Assembly (NCBI RefSeq): GCF_016508255.1
Contig: NZ_JADVKT010000007.1
Span: 110,686-174,685 of the forward strand
Length of the DNA: 64,000 nt
Source of the DNA: Acinetobacter calcoaceticus
GTDB lineage: Bacteria > Pseudomonadota > Gammaproteobacteria > Pseudomonadales > Moraxellaceae
Direction: 5' to 3'
The position numbers and the translations under genes are program-made. The notes under the pieces are model-generated. The model saw nothing but the letters and a program-made list of their open reading frames with translations. It had not been told where the DNA came from and did no database searches. Shown one piece after another: positions 1 through 7,985 of the stretch. Position 1 is the first letter of the stretch; every line of letters starts with the position of its first letter.

Positions 1-15
1 TAAGAGATCAATAAA

Positions 16-1041
16 ATGAATACAGAAAATCACTTAATGATTGAGCAACAAGGTAAGTTGGGCCTGATTACCTTAGATCGCGTGACTCATCTCAATGCAT
101 TGTCGCTAGACATGATTGAAGGCATTGGTGCCCAGTTAGAATTATGGCGAAATGATGCTGCTGTTCAGGCTATTTTGATTAAATCGAACAGTCCAAAAGC
201 CTTTTGTGCAGGTGGAGATATTCGCTATCTCTACGACAGTTATAAAAATGGCACAGCTGATCATAAAGGTTATTTCAGTGCCGAATATAAAATGCTGACT
301 ACACTGCGTGAATATGAAAAACCAGTTGTGGTTGTGCTCGATGGCTATGTATTAGGTGGTGGTTTTGGTTTGGCTCAGGCTTGTCACATTGTTGTGAGCA
401 GCGAAAAGTCTAGATTTGCCATGCCTGAAACCGCTATTGGTTTTTTCCCAGACGTTGGCGCAACGCATTTCCTTTCTCGACTCGATGATATCGGTGTTTA
501 TTTGGCAATTACGGGCGAGCAGATCAGCAGCAGTGATGCACTCTATCTCGACTTAATTGATTACCATGTGCCAAGCGAGCAATTACAAACTTTACAAGAT
601 GCTCTTGCTGAAGCGCCAAGTTTAAGCAAAGAGAGAATTGAACACATCATTACCAGATTTATTACTCGTCCTGCTGAAAGTGAGTTAAAACAACTCGCCG
701 AAGGTATTCGTAAACATTTCGGATTTCAGCATTTAGATGAAATCGAGCAAAGTCTTGAAAATGAACAAGATGAGAACTTAAAGACTTGGGCAAACAAGAT
801 GCTCAGCATTTTGCAACAGCGTTCATTTATTGCCAAACAGACGAGCTTGAAGCTACAACATTTAGGCCGTGGGCTGTCTTTACAGCAATGTATGCAGCTT
901 GAACGCGACTTACAAGACATCTGGTTTGAGCATGGTGACTTTATTGAGGGTGTTCGTGCACTCATTGTCGATAAAGACAAACAACCACAGTGGCAAGAAC
1001 GTAATACGGAGCTAGAGCAAATTTTAGAAAAACTGAGCTAA
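16..1041 (+). CDS. Enoyl-CoA hydratase/isomerase family protein, probable 3-hydroxyisobutyryl-CoA hydrolase
   Basis: Crotonase-fold protein of 341 aa, the usual length for 3-hydroxyisobutyryl-CoA hydrolase and longer than a simple enoyl-CoA hydratase (about 260 aa). The AGGD motif is at residues 65-68 and an oxyanion-hole glycine run (GGGFG) at 114-118. The segment MPETAIGFFPDVGAT (136-150) carries the Glu138 and Asp146 expected of the hydrolase branch. Its role would be to hydrolyse 3-hydroxyisobutyryl-CoA in valine degradation in the cytoplasm. Upstream sequence is cut by the window edge, so operon partners are not visible. Another CoA hydratase activity cannot be excluded. Confidence 0.85.
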   Translation: MNTENHLMIEQQGKLGLITLDRVTHLNALSLDMIEGIGAQLELWRNDAAVQAILIKSNSPKAFCAGGDIRYLYDSYKNGTADHKGYFSAEYKMLTTLREYEKPVVVVLDGYVLGGGFGLAQACHIVVSSEKSRFAMPETAIGFFPDVGATHFLSRLDDIGVYLAITGEQISSSDALYLDLIDYHVPSEQLQTLQDALAEAPSLSKERIEHIITRFITRPAESELKQLAEGIRKHFGFQHLDEIEQSLENEQDENLKTWANKMLSILQQRSFIAKQTSLKLQHLGRGLSLQQCMQLERDLQDIWFEHGDFIEGVRALIVDKDKQPQWQERNTELEQILEKLS

Positions 1042-1161
1042 ACCGCATTACAAAAATATAAAAGCTTAAGGAGATAAAGCGAGACCTGAAAATGCTTATG
1101 GTCAGGGCTGGTCATAAGCATAAAAAAGATAAAACAAGAAAATCCAAAAAAGGAAATTGCG

Positions 1162-2523
1162 ATGCAAACAATACAAGGAAATGGTTCAAATTCTAAAAAG
1201 TCATCACATCGATTAGCAGGCATCTCTAGCATGGTTGGTACCACCATTGAGTGGTATGACTTTTTTGTTTACGGCGCGGCCGCGGCTCTCATCTTTAATA
1301 AGTTATTTTTTCCAAATCTTGATCCACTTACTGGTGTACTTGCAGCATTTGCGACGTATGCCGTTGGGTTCATTGGAAGACCATTAGGCGGGTTGGTCTT
1401 TGGGCATTTTGGTGACAAGATTGGTCGTAAATCGATGTTGTTGCTAACACTCATGTTAATGGGGATTCCGACCGTATTGATTGGCCTGTTACCGACTTAT
1501 GAATCTATTGGATATTGGGCTGCAATCGGTTTGGTCATCTTACGATTTATTCAAGGCATGGCAATGGGCGGTGAATGGGGCGGTGCTGTGCTTATGGCCG
1601 TTGAACATGCGCCCGAAGGCGGTAAAGGGTTTTGGGGAAGTCTGCCTCAAGCCAGCACGGGTGGCGGCTTAATGCTCGCCTCAATCGCACTTGGACTGGT
1701 GTCGTTATTGCCTGAACAGGCCCTGTTTAGCTGGGGTTGGCGTCTACCATTTCTTGCCAGCATTATTTTACTGGCAGTAGGTTGGTACATTCGAGTGAAA
1801 GTGCCTGAGTCACCAGATTTTGAAAAAGTAAAACAGCAGTCTGAAGAAGTTAAAGTTCCTGCCTTTCAAGTTTTTAAAAATCATCCGAAGCAACTTATAA
1901 CAATTATTTTAGCTCGTGCTGCCGAGAATGCATGGTTCTATATTGCTTCAACCTTTACATTGGCCTATACCACTGCTCAACTTGGGATCGCACGCCAAGA
2001 TATTTTGTTTGCCACCATTTGCGGTGCGGTGGTCATTCTATTTATGACTCCATTCTGTGGACATCTGTCAGATAAAGTGGGTCAACGCAATATGTTTATG
2101 TTTGGCCTATGCGTTTTAGCAATTTATTGCTATCCATTTTTTACCATGCTCAACACGAAAGACCCAGTATTGGTTTGGACCGCAATAGTTTTAGCAATTG
2201 GTGTGGTTTTTCCGATTATGTATGCGCCACAAGCTCAGCTTTTTGCGCGTCAATTTCCAGCAGAAATCCGTTATAGCGGAATCTCAATTTCGGTACAGTT
2301 GGCTGGGGTACTTGGTGGTGGTTTAGCCCCGTTAATTGCGACGAAACTTTTAAGTATCGGGCAGGGTAATCCTTACTTAATTATGATTTACATTGGGTCT
2401 ATGGCTGTCGTTGCGATTATATCGACTTCATTTATGCCACGTGATTGGCAGACTAAAACTGATGAGGCTTATCATAAGAAATCAGAATTAAATTTGAAAA
2501 CCAAGATTACTGAGCATTCTTAA
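1162..2523 (+). CDS. MFS transporter, metabolite:H+ symporter (MHS) family
   Basis: A 453-aa inner-membrane protein with about 12 hydrophobic segments. The N-terminal WYDFFVYG motif (about residues 32-39) and the loop sequence GHFGDKIGRKSM are typical of the ShiA/ProP/citrate-type MHS branch of MFS sugar/acid-proton symporters. The ATG follows an AAAGGAA ribosome-binding site. It lies 120 bp after the CoA hydrolase on the same strand, so import of a branched-chain or organic acid is plausible, but the substrate is not readable. A strong hairpin terminator follows at 2545. Confidence 0.85.
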   Translation: MQTIQGNGSNSKKSSHRLAGISSMVGTTIEWYDFFVYGAAAALIFNKLFFPNLDPLTGVLAAFATYAVGFIGRPLGGLVFGHFGDKIGRKSMLLLTLMLMGIPTVLIGLLPTYESIGYWAAIGLVILRFIQGMAMGGEWGGAVLMAVEHAPEGGKGFWGSLPQASTGGGLMLASIALGLVSLLPEQALFSWGWRLPFLASIILLAVGWYIRVKVPESPDFEKVKQQSEEVKVPAFQVFKNHPKQLITIILARAAENAWFYIASTFTLAYTTAQLGIARQDILFATICGAVVILFMTPFCGHLSDKVGQRNMFMFGLCVLAIYCYPFFTMLNTKDPVLVWTAIVLAIGVVFPIMYAPQAQLFARQFPAEIRYSGISISVQLAGVLGGGLAPLIATKLLSIGQGNPYLIMIYIGSMAVVAIISTSFMPRDWQTKTDEAYHKKSELNLKTKITEHS

Positions 2524-2544
2524 TGTAAAAAGTTTAGATAGAAA

Positions 2545-2575
2545 AAGCCCTAGTCTTTCGACTAGGGCTTTTTAA
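2545..2575. terminator. Bidirectional rho-independent terminator
   Basis: Perfect 9-bp stem GCCCTAGTC / GACTAGGGC with loop TTTC, an A-run before it and a T-run after it. It can end both the MFS transporter (plus) and abaI (minus). The same hairpin, with few changes, recurs at 21820 beside the tRNA-Gly genes, as part of the direct repeat described separately. Confidence 0.85.
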
Positions 2576-2578
2576 ATT

Positions 2579-2629
2579 TGGAATGGGGAATGAGACTCAA
2601 ACTCGTGACCCTAATCTTGGTAAAGTTAT
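2579..2629 (-). pseudogene. Decayed 3' part of tRNA-Gly (attL-like repeat)
   Basis: These 51 bases align without gaps to the 3' 51 bases of the intact tRNA-Gly at 21852-21902, with 41 identities by eye. All ten differences are transitions toward A or T on one strand or the other. Homology stops at the GTTAT in the middle of the tRNA, so the 5' half (D-arm, acceptor 5' strand) is absent. The terminator hairpin just before it is duplicated too. It is non-functional as a tRNA. Confidence 0.8.
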
Positions 2630-2729
2630 CGAAATTTTAAAGATTAAATTATTTATAGTTGTGTGGTGTCCTATTAAATAAGAGTAGGTCATTTTGAGAG
2701 GCGTTCATTAGGGCGCGTCCCATAAAGGA

Positions 2730-3281
2730 CTACACATCAATCAAGCATGCAAACATAGCATATCCATCGATAGTCATTGGTGGTCCTGCACGATGAGCAC
2801 GAAAACCCGCAGCGCGTAATAACCGCTCTACTCCAATAGGTGAGGTCGTAATGAGTTGTTTTGCACCTTGTTCTCTTGCAAAGTTAATTGCTTCTTTCAG
2901 AATTGCAATTGAGACGGGTGATGATACTGCTTGACTAGCAGAAGAAGGTGGATTCGAAAAATCTACGGCTGAAAATCTTGATAATTCCCAAATTTCTGGT
3001 GAGCAAGGAATAGGCATTCCATTCATTAATTGAGGAAATATTTCACCGAGTAAATAGGGTTGAGTGGTGGGTAAAAGTCTAGCGCAGCCGATAATATTAG
3101 ATTCTCTATCTTGAGCGACGACATAAGCTGTATCGACTTTATCAAATTGATCTAGTTCTTCATTGTTTGGACAGTTTAACTCCCAACCCAAATGTTCAAC
3201 AAATACCCTGTAGCGGTAACTTTTAAATTTGGTATATAGGCCTTCTGAAAAATTGTTTTGGAATCCAACAATAACATTCAT
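2730..3281 (-). CDS. abaI: Acyl-homoserine-lactone synthase AbaI (LuxI family)
   Basis: The 183-aa protein makes the acyl-homoserine lactone signal from S-adenosylmethionine and an acyl-ACP. It closely matches AbaI of the A. baumannii complex, where the product is 3-hydroxy-C12-HSL. LuxI hallmarks are visible: Arg23/Arg25, Phe27, Trp33, the acidic stretch ending near Asp47, Arg68 and ELSRF (99-103). I chose the ATG at 3281, with GGAAG 8 nt upstream, over an in-frame GTG at 3296, because this gives the family length. A lux box at 3340-3355 lies directly upstream, which implies positive autoregulation by AbaR. abaM is upstream on the same strand. Confidence 0.95.
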   Translation of the reverse strand: MNVIVGFQNNFSEGLYTKFKSYRYRVFVEHLGWELNCPNNEELDQFDKVDTAYVVAQDRESNIIGCARLLPTTQPYLLGEIFPQLMNGMPIPCSPEIWELSRFSAVDFSNPPSSASQAVSSPVSIAILKEAINFAREQGAKQLITTSPIGVERLLRAAGFRAHRAGPPMTIDGYAMFACLIDV

Positions 3282-3310
3282 TACAAGCGCTTCCACTTAT
3301 TTTTCAGGCG

Positions 3311-3355
3311 ACTTTACTCGACAGCTGGAAAGGTGGTAACTGTAAGAATTTACAG
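3311..3355 (-). promoter_or_regulatory. abaI promoter with lux box
   Basis: The lux box is at 3340-3355. Read on the minus strand it is CTGTAAATTCTTACAG, the AbaR-binding element known upstream of abaI. A weak -10 candidate, TAAAGT, is at 3316-3311, which would put the lux box centre near -43 of a start around 3304, the class II LuxR activator geometry. The box begins only 4 bp beyond the abaM stop codon (3360). Confidence 0.85.
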
Positions 3356-3359
3356 GTTT

Positions 3360-3776
3360 CTAAGAGAAGTTTGGACTTAATTTAATCTTTGTTTGCGCTG
3401 TATTGATTTGAGCATAAATGAACTGCTCCCAAAACAAAGTATCTATTTTTTTTTCGATCAGTGTTTCAGTAACATCAAATCCAATATCTGTACCAGACAC
3501 ATCAACAATCATTATATTGCTGCGAGGTAGACCAATTCGCTTTAAGGTAGCAATGCCATTTTGCTCAATGAACTCCCAGTCCCATCCAGTACTTAAAGCT
3601 GGAGTAAGTGACGTTGCCCATTCAGTAAAACCATAATAGAGAATTTGAGACTCTTCAAAGTGTGTTGATTCAACCATAGAAGTAATGTGTTGGAGAGGAT
3701 AGCTCATAAGCTGGTTTTCGTTCATCCGAATAAAACCATCTATTGAGATTGAAAAATAAGGGGGCATTGTGAGCAT
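3360..3776 (-). CDS. abaM: AbaM, RsaM-like (DUF4902) quorum-sensing modulator
   Basis: A 138-aa protein encoded between abaI and abaR, the position of the RsaM-family regulator named AbaM in A. baumannii. RsaM proteins are small negative modulators of LuxI/LuxR circuits with no recognisable DNA-binding motif, and none is visible here. The sequence is rich in aromatic residues (WDWEF near 66-70). The start is uncertain: ATG at 3776 or ATG at 3767 (residue 4); neither has a strong Shine-Dalgarno sequence. An imperfect palindrome sits 9 bp upstream of the first start. abaM and abaI are co-directional, but abaI has its own promoter in the gap. Confidence 0.8.
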   Translation of the reverse strand: MLTMPPYFSISIDGFIRMNENQLMSYPLQHITSMVESTHFEESQILYYGFTEWATSLTPALSTGWDWEFIEQNGIATLKRIGLPRSNIMIVDVSGTDIGFDVTETLIEKKIDTLFWEQFIYAQINTAQTKIKLSPNFS

Positions 3777-3784
3777 GCTACCTG

Positions 3785-3799
3785 TTCAAGTGACTTGAA
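3785..3799. promoter_or_regulatory. 15-bp inverted repeat next to the abaM start
   Basis: TTCAAGTGACTTGAA has 7-bp arms around one central base and ends 9 bp before the abaM ATG. Its position over the probable leader suggests an operator or an RNA hairpin controlling abaM. It does not match the lux box core CTGTAA/TTACAG, so an AbaR site is unlikely. Confidence 0.4.
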
Positions 3800-4328
3800 T
3801 TGCAGTTCCATAGATAAATAACATAAATTATTGCCAACAAAATACTGTTATGTTTAACAGGTCAACTTTAGTCTGGCGATATACAGCGTTAAGCTGTTCT
3901 TTAGAAGGTACTTCAAATCGTGAGGTTTACCTATGTGGAAATTGAGCATTTTTTAGCTTTAATATGAAAAATACCATTCTTTAAAATTATAAAAAGGGCA
4001 TATTTTTTATATACATTTTAAATAATATCTATCTCTATTATTAAAATAAGATTTTGTGACACGAATATAATTGTTTTTAGCTTCTCTATATAATAAATAG
4101 GAAAATTATACAGTTTTTATCGTTAATGATAGGTATTCTTTAGTTAAATTAATAGAAAAATGCAATTAAAAATAAATAAAAATACTCATTTTTTGGAATA
4201 AAATGCATCCTGTAAATTTAAGATTCTCAAGCATAATCTTTACATGGAATATAACAACTTAAAAAAGATTTTTGAAAATTATTTTATCCGAATAATTTAC
4301 GATCATCTAAGGCTAAAGGTGTGGGTAA

Positions 4329-4515
4329 TTGGATGATGAATTCGAAATCTGTAATCGAGAAAACAATAAAAGAAGAGTAGGTGTTGAAAATGTATTTGGC
4401 CGTCTAAAAACCTTTTAGATTCTCGCGGCACATTATTGAAATAGGAGTGAAAATTAGCCCTGCTCTAAAAGTTGATTGCTGGGATTCACAATATACAACT
4501 GAACAAAAATGATTT
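4329..4515 (+). pseudogene. Decayed IS5-family transposase C-terminus, copy 1
   Basis: Conceptual translation in the frame through 4383 reads ENNKRRVGVENVFGRLKTF, a stop, ILAAHY, a stop, NRSEN. This is the VENVFxRLKxFRIxAxRYRNR block near the end of IS5-family (IS1031/ISL2-like) transposases, interrupted by stops. The nucleotide sequence after it aligns loosely with copy 2 at 5775-5860. It runs straight into the abaR leader, so the abaR ribosome-binding region probably lies in transposon-derived DNA. The left limit is approximate. Confidence 0.6.
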
Positions 4516-4538
4516 ATGAACGAGGTTTAAGAGGAGAA

Positions 4539-5255
4539 ATGGAAAATTGGCAAGAAGATCTAATATCAGCATCTCTTATAGCAAAAAATGAATACCAGCT
4601 TTTTGAGATTGTAAAATCTACAGCTTTAAAGCTCGGATTTGATTATTGTGCTTATGGTATGCAGGCGCCATTATCTATTGCTGAACCAAAAACGATTATG
4701 TTGAATAATTATCCACAAGCATGGCAGAAGCGTTATGTGGAACAGCAGTACGTGGAGATAGATCCAACGGTGCGGCATTGTATGGTGTCACTGCAACCTC
4801 TTGTCTGGTCGAGCCAATCTCCAAAGACACAATCTCAAAAAGATTTCTGGGAGGAGGCGCGTTCTTATGGTTTAAATGTTGGTTGGGCGCAGTCAAGCCG
4901 TGATTTTATTGGTACAAGAGGGATGTTAACACTAGCAAGATCCACTGACCAATTATCAGAAAAAGAGCAAAAAGCACAATATACAAATATGTACTGGTTG
5001 ACTCAAACAGTGCATTCAAGCATTGCTAAAATTGTGAATGACGTAGAATTTGCTCAGTTTAATCTTTATTTAACGAACCGTGAAAAAGAGGTTCTGCGTT
5101 GGACTGCTGAGGGTAAAACATCAGCAGAGATTGCTCAGATTCTCGGGGTTACTGAAAGAACTGTAAATTTTCATCTCTGTAACTCAATGCAGAAACTAAA
5201 TGTGAATAATAAAATCTCAGCAGCTATTCGGGCTGTGATGTTGGGGATTTTGTAA
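4539..5255 (+). CDS. abaR: LuxR-family quorum-sensing regulator AbaR
   Basis: A 238-aa AHL-responsive transcription factor. The N-terminal autoinducer-binding domain carries the signal-pocket residues Trp62, Tyr66, Asp75 and Trp90. The C-terminal LuxR helix-turn-helix (about 176-238) reads LTNREKEVLRW followed by GVTERTVNFH. I chose the ATG at 4539 with AAGAGGAG just upstream, giving the length known for AbaR; an in-frame ATG at 4509 would add ten unsupported residues. Its targets in this window are the lux boxes at 3340 and 5895. The gene lies between two decayed IS5-type ends, which is unusual for a core regulator. Confidence 0.93.
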   Translation: MENWQEDLISASLIAKNEYQLFEIVKSTALKLGFDYCAYGMQAPLSIAEPKTIMLNNYPQAWQKRYVEQQYVEIDPTVRHCMVSLQPLVWSSQSPKTQSQKDFWEEARSYGLNVGWAQSSRDFIGTRGMLTLARSTDQLSEKEQKAQYTNMYWLTQTVHSSIAKIVNDVEFAQFNLYLTNREKEVLRWTAEGKTSAEIAQILGVTERTVNFHLCNSMQKLNVNNKISAAIRAVMLGIL

Positions 5256-5568
5256 GAATACACATACAAATAATAGAGAAATTAAATGTTGTATTTTAAT
5301 AAAGAAAATAATTATTTGATTTATATTTAAAATAAAAAATAATGAGTTATTTGGGAGTATTCTTGGATTTGATTGAAATATGGTTTTTATAGTGCAATTG
5401 TTTTTGGAAATTTTTTAAAAATAAGATAATTTTTAATATTGATAATAAAGTAAATAATAGTTTTTATAAAAATAAAATTTTATTTTATTGATATATTTTA
5501 TAATATTGAGAACTTATATTTTATACATGATATATAGATAATATACATCGATTTTAAGGTGATATCTT

Positions 5569-5860
5569 GATCACGGTATTGTGTATGATTTTGAGCTATT
5601 CAAAGGCTATTTAAAGCAAATTTTTTTAGGATTTTTATCCTTGTAGATAAAGGCTATTAGGGATTTTTTTTGAATACAAGATCTACAATCAAGAGGTTTA
5701 ACAAAATAAGAATAACAACTGGGCATAGAGTGGGCAGGCTAAAAATCTTTAGAAACCTTGCTGAATATTGTTGAAATAGAAGCAAAATATTGGGTTTAAG
5801 ATTTAATTTAATTTTCAGGGTTCACAATATTGAACTGAATAAAAATAATTTACGAAAGAA
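5569..5860 (+). pseudogene. Decayed IS5-family transposase C-terminus, copy 2
   Basis: Frame 1 from 5569 reads DHGIVYDFELFKGYLK, continuing past an in-frame TAG and TGA to about 5706. After a frameshift, the frame through 5736 reads RLKIFRNLAEYC, a stop, then NRSKILGLRFNLIFRVHN and IELN. Order and spacing match the end of IS5-family transposases: HDFxLFK, DKGYxGI, RLKxFRxxAxxYRNR, LGLRFNLIxxxxNxEL. It is broken by stops and one frameshift, so it is a dead relic. No terminal inverted repeat was identified. Confidence 0.7.
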
Positions 5861-5894
5861 ATCTAGTGTCTTAATTTTCAATAAATACAGGCTA

Positions 5895-5946
5895 ACCTGT
5901 AAACCCTTACAGGTGTAATAAAAAACAGTCGCACATAAAATATAAT
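5895..5946 (+). promoter_or_regulatory. Lux box and -10 element of the lipopeptide operon
   Basis: The 20-bp near-palindrome ACCTGTAAACCCTTACAGGT (5895-5914) has the same CTGTAA...TTACAG core as the abaI box. A consensus TATAAT is at 5941-5946. With a start near 5953 the box would be centred near -48, close to class II LuxR activation. This places the whole biosynthetic operon under AbaR control, in keeping with the quorum-sensing dependence reported for it. Confidence 0.8.
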
Positions 5947-6063
5947 GTGAATTTATATTTTAAACAAAAAAAGTATATTCATTTTTATTAAAAGCCCCAG
6001 CTAGAAGTTTAGTTTCTGAATTAGCGAGTTTTAAGGGGGAATTATAATTAATCGGAGTAAGTT

Positions 6064-7953
6064 ATGGCTGTAATGGGTACGGACAATATCATTGCAACAT
6101 TGGAATCCCACGCAAATTTAAATGGAGCTAAGGTTGCTTTCGAGTATTTGGGTCGGCAATCCGGTGGTATTCAATCTCTGACGTATGAAGATTTGAACGC
6201 ACGGGTTCAACATCAAGCCCAAATATTAATGAACCTTGTAGACAGTGGCGATCGTGCCGTGTTGTTGTTCGAGCCTGGGCTGGACTTTATCGTATCTTTC
6301 TTTGCCTGTTTGAAAGCTAAAATTATTGCAGTGCCAGTCAGCTTGCCTTTTAATCGTAATGGTTTTTCTAATATTTTGAATATTATGAATGACTGTGAGC
6401 CAAAGATAGTACTCACAACTCAAAAGATTCTTGAGCTATCAGGTCTTATCACATTAAAAGCTCAAAATGAAAATTTAATATTGCATGCTGTCAATGCCGA
6501 ATTACAGCGTGACTTGGTGGAAAAAGATTTTCCGCGCATTGATGAAGATGATGTTTGCTTCCTTCAATACACTTCAGGTTCAACTGGTTGGCCTAAAGGT
6601 GTGATTGTTACCCATAAAAATATTATGGCAAACGAAGTAATGATTGCTGAAGCTTTTGGCACACAGCCTGATGATATTGGCCTTACATGGTTACCTGTCT
6701 ATCACGACATGGGATTGATCGGTTCGGTTTTACAGACCGTATATGTGGGGCTAACCTGCTATGTAATGTCGCCACTGGATTTTATCCGTAAACCTTTTAA
6801 GTGGCTGCAATTCATTAGTGAAAAAGGGGTCACGATTAGTGGTGGGCCAAATTTTGCCTATGAATTGTGTTTGCATCGCATTTCGGATGAGGACGCTGCA
6901 TCGCTTGATCTGAGCCGTGTGCGTGTGATGTTCAACGGTGCTGAGCCAATCAAGGCTAACGTCATGCAGCGCTTCATGGAAAAGTTCAATACTCAGTCGA
7001 AATTGAGACTAGACACTTTCTTGCCGTGCTATGGCTTGGCAGAAGTTACGCTCTTAGTCAGTGGTGTGACCGGGCCTCTCAATGCTATTTCGATAGACCG
7101 TGAAAAGTTGAATGCCAATTTGGTACAGACCAATCAAGATCAGACATCCGTTCAAGTGGTGAGTTGTGGCAAGATCTCTGCACACATTGATTGTCGTATC
7201 GTCAATCCACACACCCACAAAGAGGTGGGAGCTCATGAAGTTGGTGAAATCTGGCTAGCAGGCAAGAGTGTCACTGCAGGGTACTGGCAGAAACCAGAGG
7301 TCAATCAGGAAACCTTTGCTGCAACCATCCTCGATAAAGCAGGTAAGTCTGGTCAAGTGCATTACTTGAGAACCGGTGATATGGGCTTTATCAAAAATGG
7401 AGACCTTTATGTAACTGGTCGCCTTAAGGATGTGATCATTATTCGTGGTAAAAATTATTATCCACAAGATATCGAGTGCTCAGTCGAAGTAGCGCATCCT
7501 GCTGTGCGTAAAGGTTGTGTCGCAGCAGTGAATTTCGGTAATTCTGAAGGTGTTACGGTTGTACTTGAGATCAAAAAGAAGTCGCTAGATAAGACTCTTA
7601 ATTTTGAAACCATCAGAACTCAGGTTAAAGAGCAAGTGGCGGCTGATATCGGTTTACCTGTAGAAGGTGTTTATTTGCTGCATCAAGGTCGAATCAACAA
7701 GACCACCAGCGGCAAAATCAGAAGAAGAAAAATTAAAGAGCAGATCGAGCGCGGTCAACTGGTCTGTTTAACCCATCCAAACCGTAGAACAGCGATTGCT
7801 CGAAACTATGTCAAGAACGGTTTAGACGTTATCCGTGATCGTGAGCAGCGAGGGCAGCTGATTCGTTATAGCTCCAATCTACTCAACTCAATGATCAAGG
7901 AACGAGAAGTGCGCGCGCTCATTTTTAATCGATTGAAAAGTGCTTTGTTTTAA
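6064..7953 (+). CDS. Fatty acyl-AMP ligase (FAAL/AMP-dependent synthetase)
   Basis: A 629-aa adenylate-forming enzyme, first gene of the operon. The P-loop-like motif YTSGSTGWPKGV starts near residue 168. The downstream segments WLPVYHDMGLIG and SGGPNFAYELC are characteristic of FAALs, which activate fatty acids as acyl-AMP and pass them to a carrier protein rather than to CoA. TGD and GRLKD motifs are present in the C-terminal part. The start is backed by GGAG 6 nt upstream. It is followed at 32 bp by the dehydrogenase-like gene. Corresponds to the A1S_0112-type gene. The acyl chain length cannot be read. Confidence 0.88.
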   Translation: MAVMGTDNIIATLESHANLNGAKVAFEYLGRQSGGIQSLTYEDLNARVQHQAQILMNLVDSGDRAVLLFEPGLDFIVSFFACLKAKIIAVPVSLPFNRNGFSNILNIMNDCEPKIVLTTQKILELSGLITLKAQNENLILHAVNAELQRDLVEKDFPRIDEDDVCFLQYTSGSTGWPKGVIVTHKNIMANEVMIAEAFGTQPDDIGLTWLPVYHDMGLIGSVLQTVYVGLTCYVMSPLDFIRKPFKWLQFISEKGVTISGGPNFAYELCLHRISDEDAASLDLSRVRVMFNGAEPIKANVMQRFMEKFNTQSKLRLDTFLPCYGLAEVTLLVSGVTGPLNAISIDREKLNANLVQTNQDQTSVQVVSCGKISAHIDCRIVNPHTHKEVGAHEVGEIWLAGKSVTAGYWQKPEVNQETFAATILDKAGKSGQVHYLRTGDMGFIKNGDLYVTGRLKDVIIIRGKNYYPQDIECSVEVAHPAVRKGCVAAVNFGNSEGVTVVLEIKKKSLDKTLNFETIRTQVKEQVAADIGLPVEGVYLLHQGRINKTTSGKIRRRKIKEQIERGQLVCLTHPNRRTAIARNYVKNGLDVIRDREQRGQLIRYSSNLLNSMIKEREVRALIFNRLKSALF

Positions 7954-7985
7954 TCCTTACCCTTTAATCATTTGAGCGAAAACTC

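Larger units (their letters stand above)
3777..4538. other. AT-rich divergent intergenic region between abaM and abaR
   Basis: Roughly 760 bp without an intact gene, very AT-rich with long A/T runs between 3940 and 4260. It must hold the promoters of abaM (leftward) and abaR (rightward). I see no full lux box here. The right third (4329-4515) is a decayed transposase end, listed separately. Confidence 0.7.
5256..6063. other. AT-rich leader region of the biosynthetic operon
   Basis: About 800 bp with no intact gene. 5270-5568 is extremely AT-rich without readable features. 5569-5860 is a transposase relic. 5895-5946 contains the quorum-sensing promoter. A leader of about 110 nt then precedes the first operon gene. 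Confidence 0.7.

Noticed and set aside
2579-2629. A third functional tRNA-Gly
   Set aside because: Only the 3' part is present, with ten substitutions and no 5' acceptor strand or D-arm, so it cannot fold as a tRNA.
3282-3296. GTG start for AbaI five codons upstream
   Set aside because: The ATG at 3281 has GGAAG at good spacing and the length then equals AbaI at 183 aa.
4209-4225. Possible lux box upstream of abaR
   Set aside because: Only one half (CCTGTAAATTT) matches; no second half-site at the proper spacing.
4509-4538. Longer AbaR start (ten extra residues)
   Set aside because: The ATG at 4539 has a strong AAGAGGAG site and gives the known AbaR length; the extra codons derive from the transposase relic.
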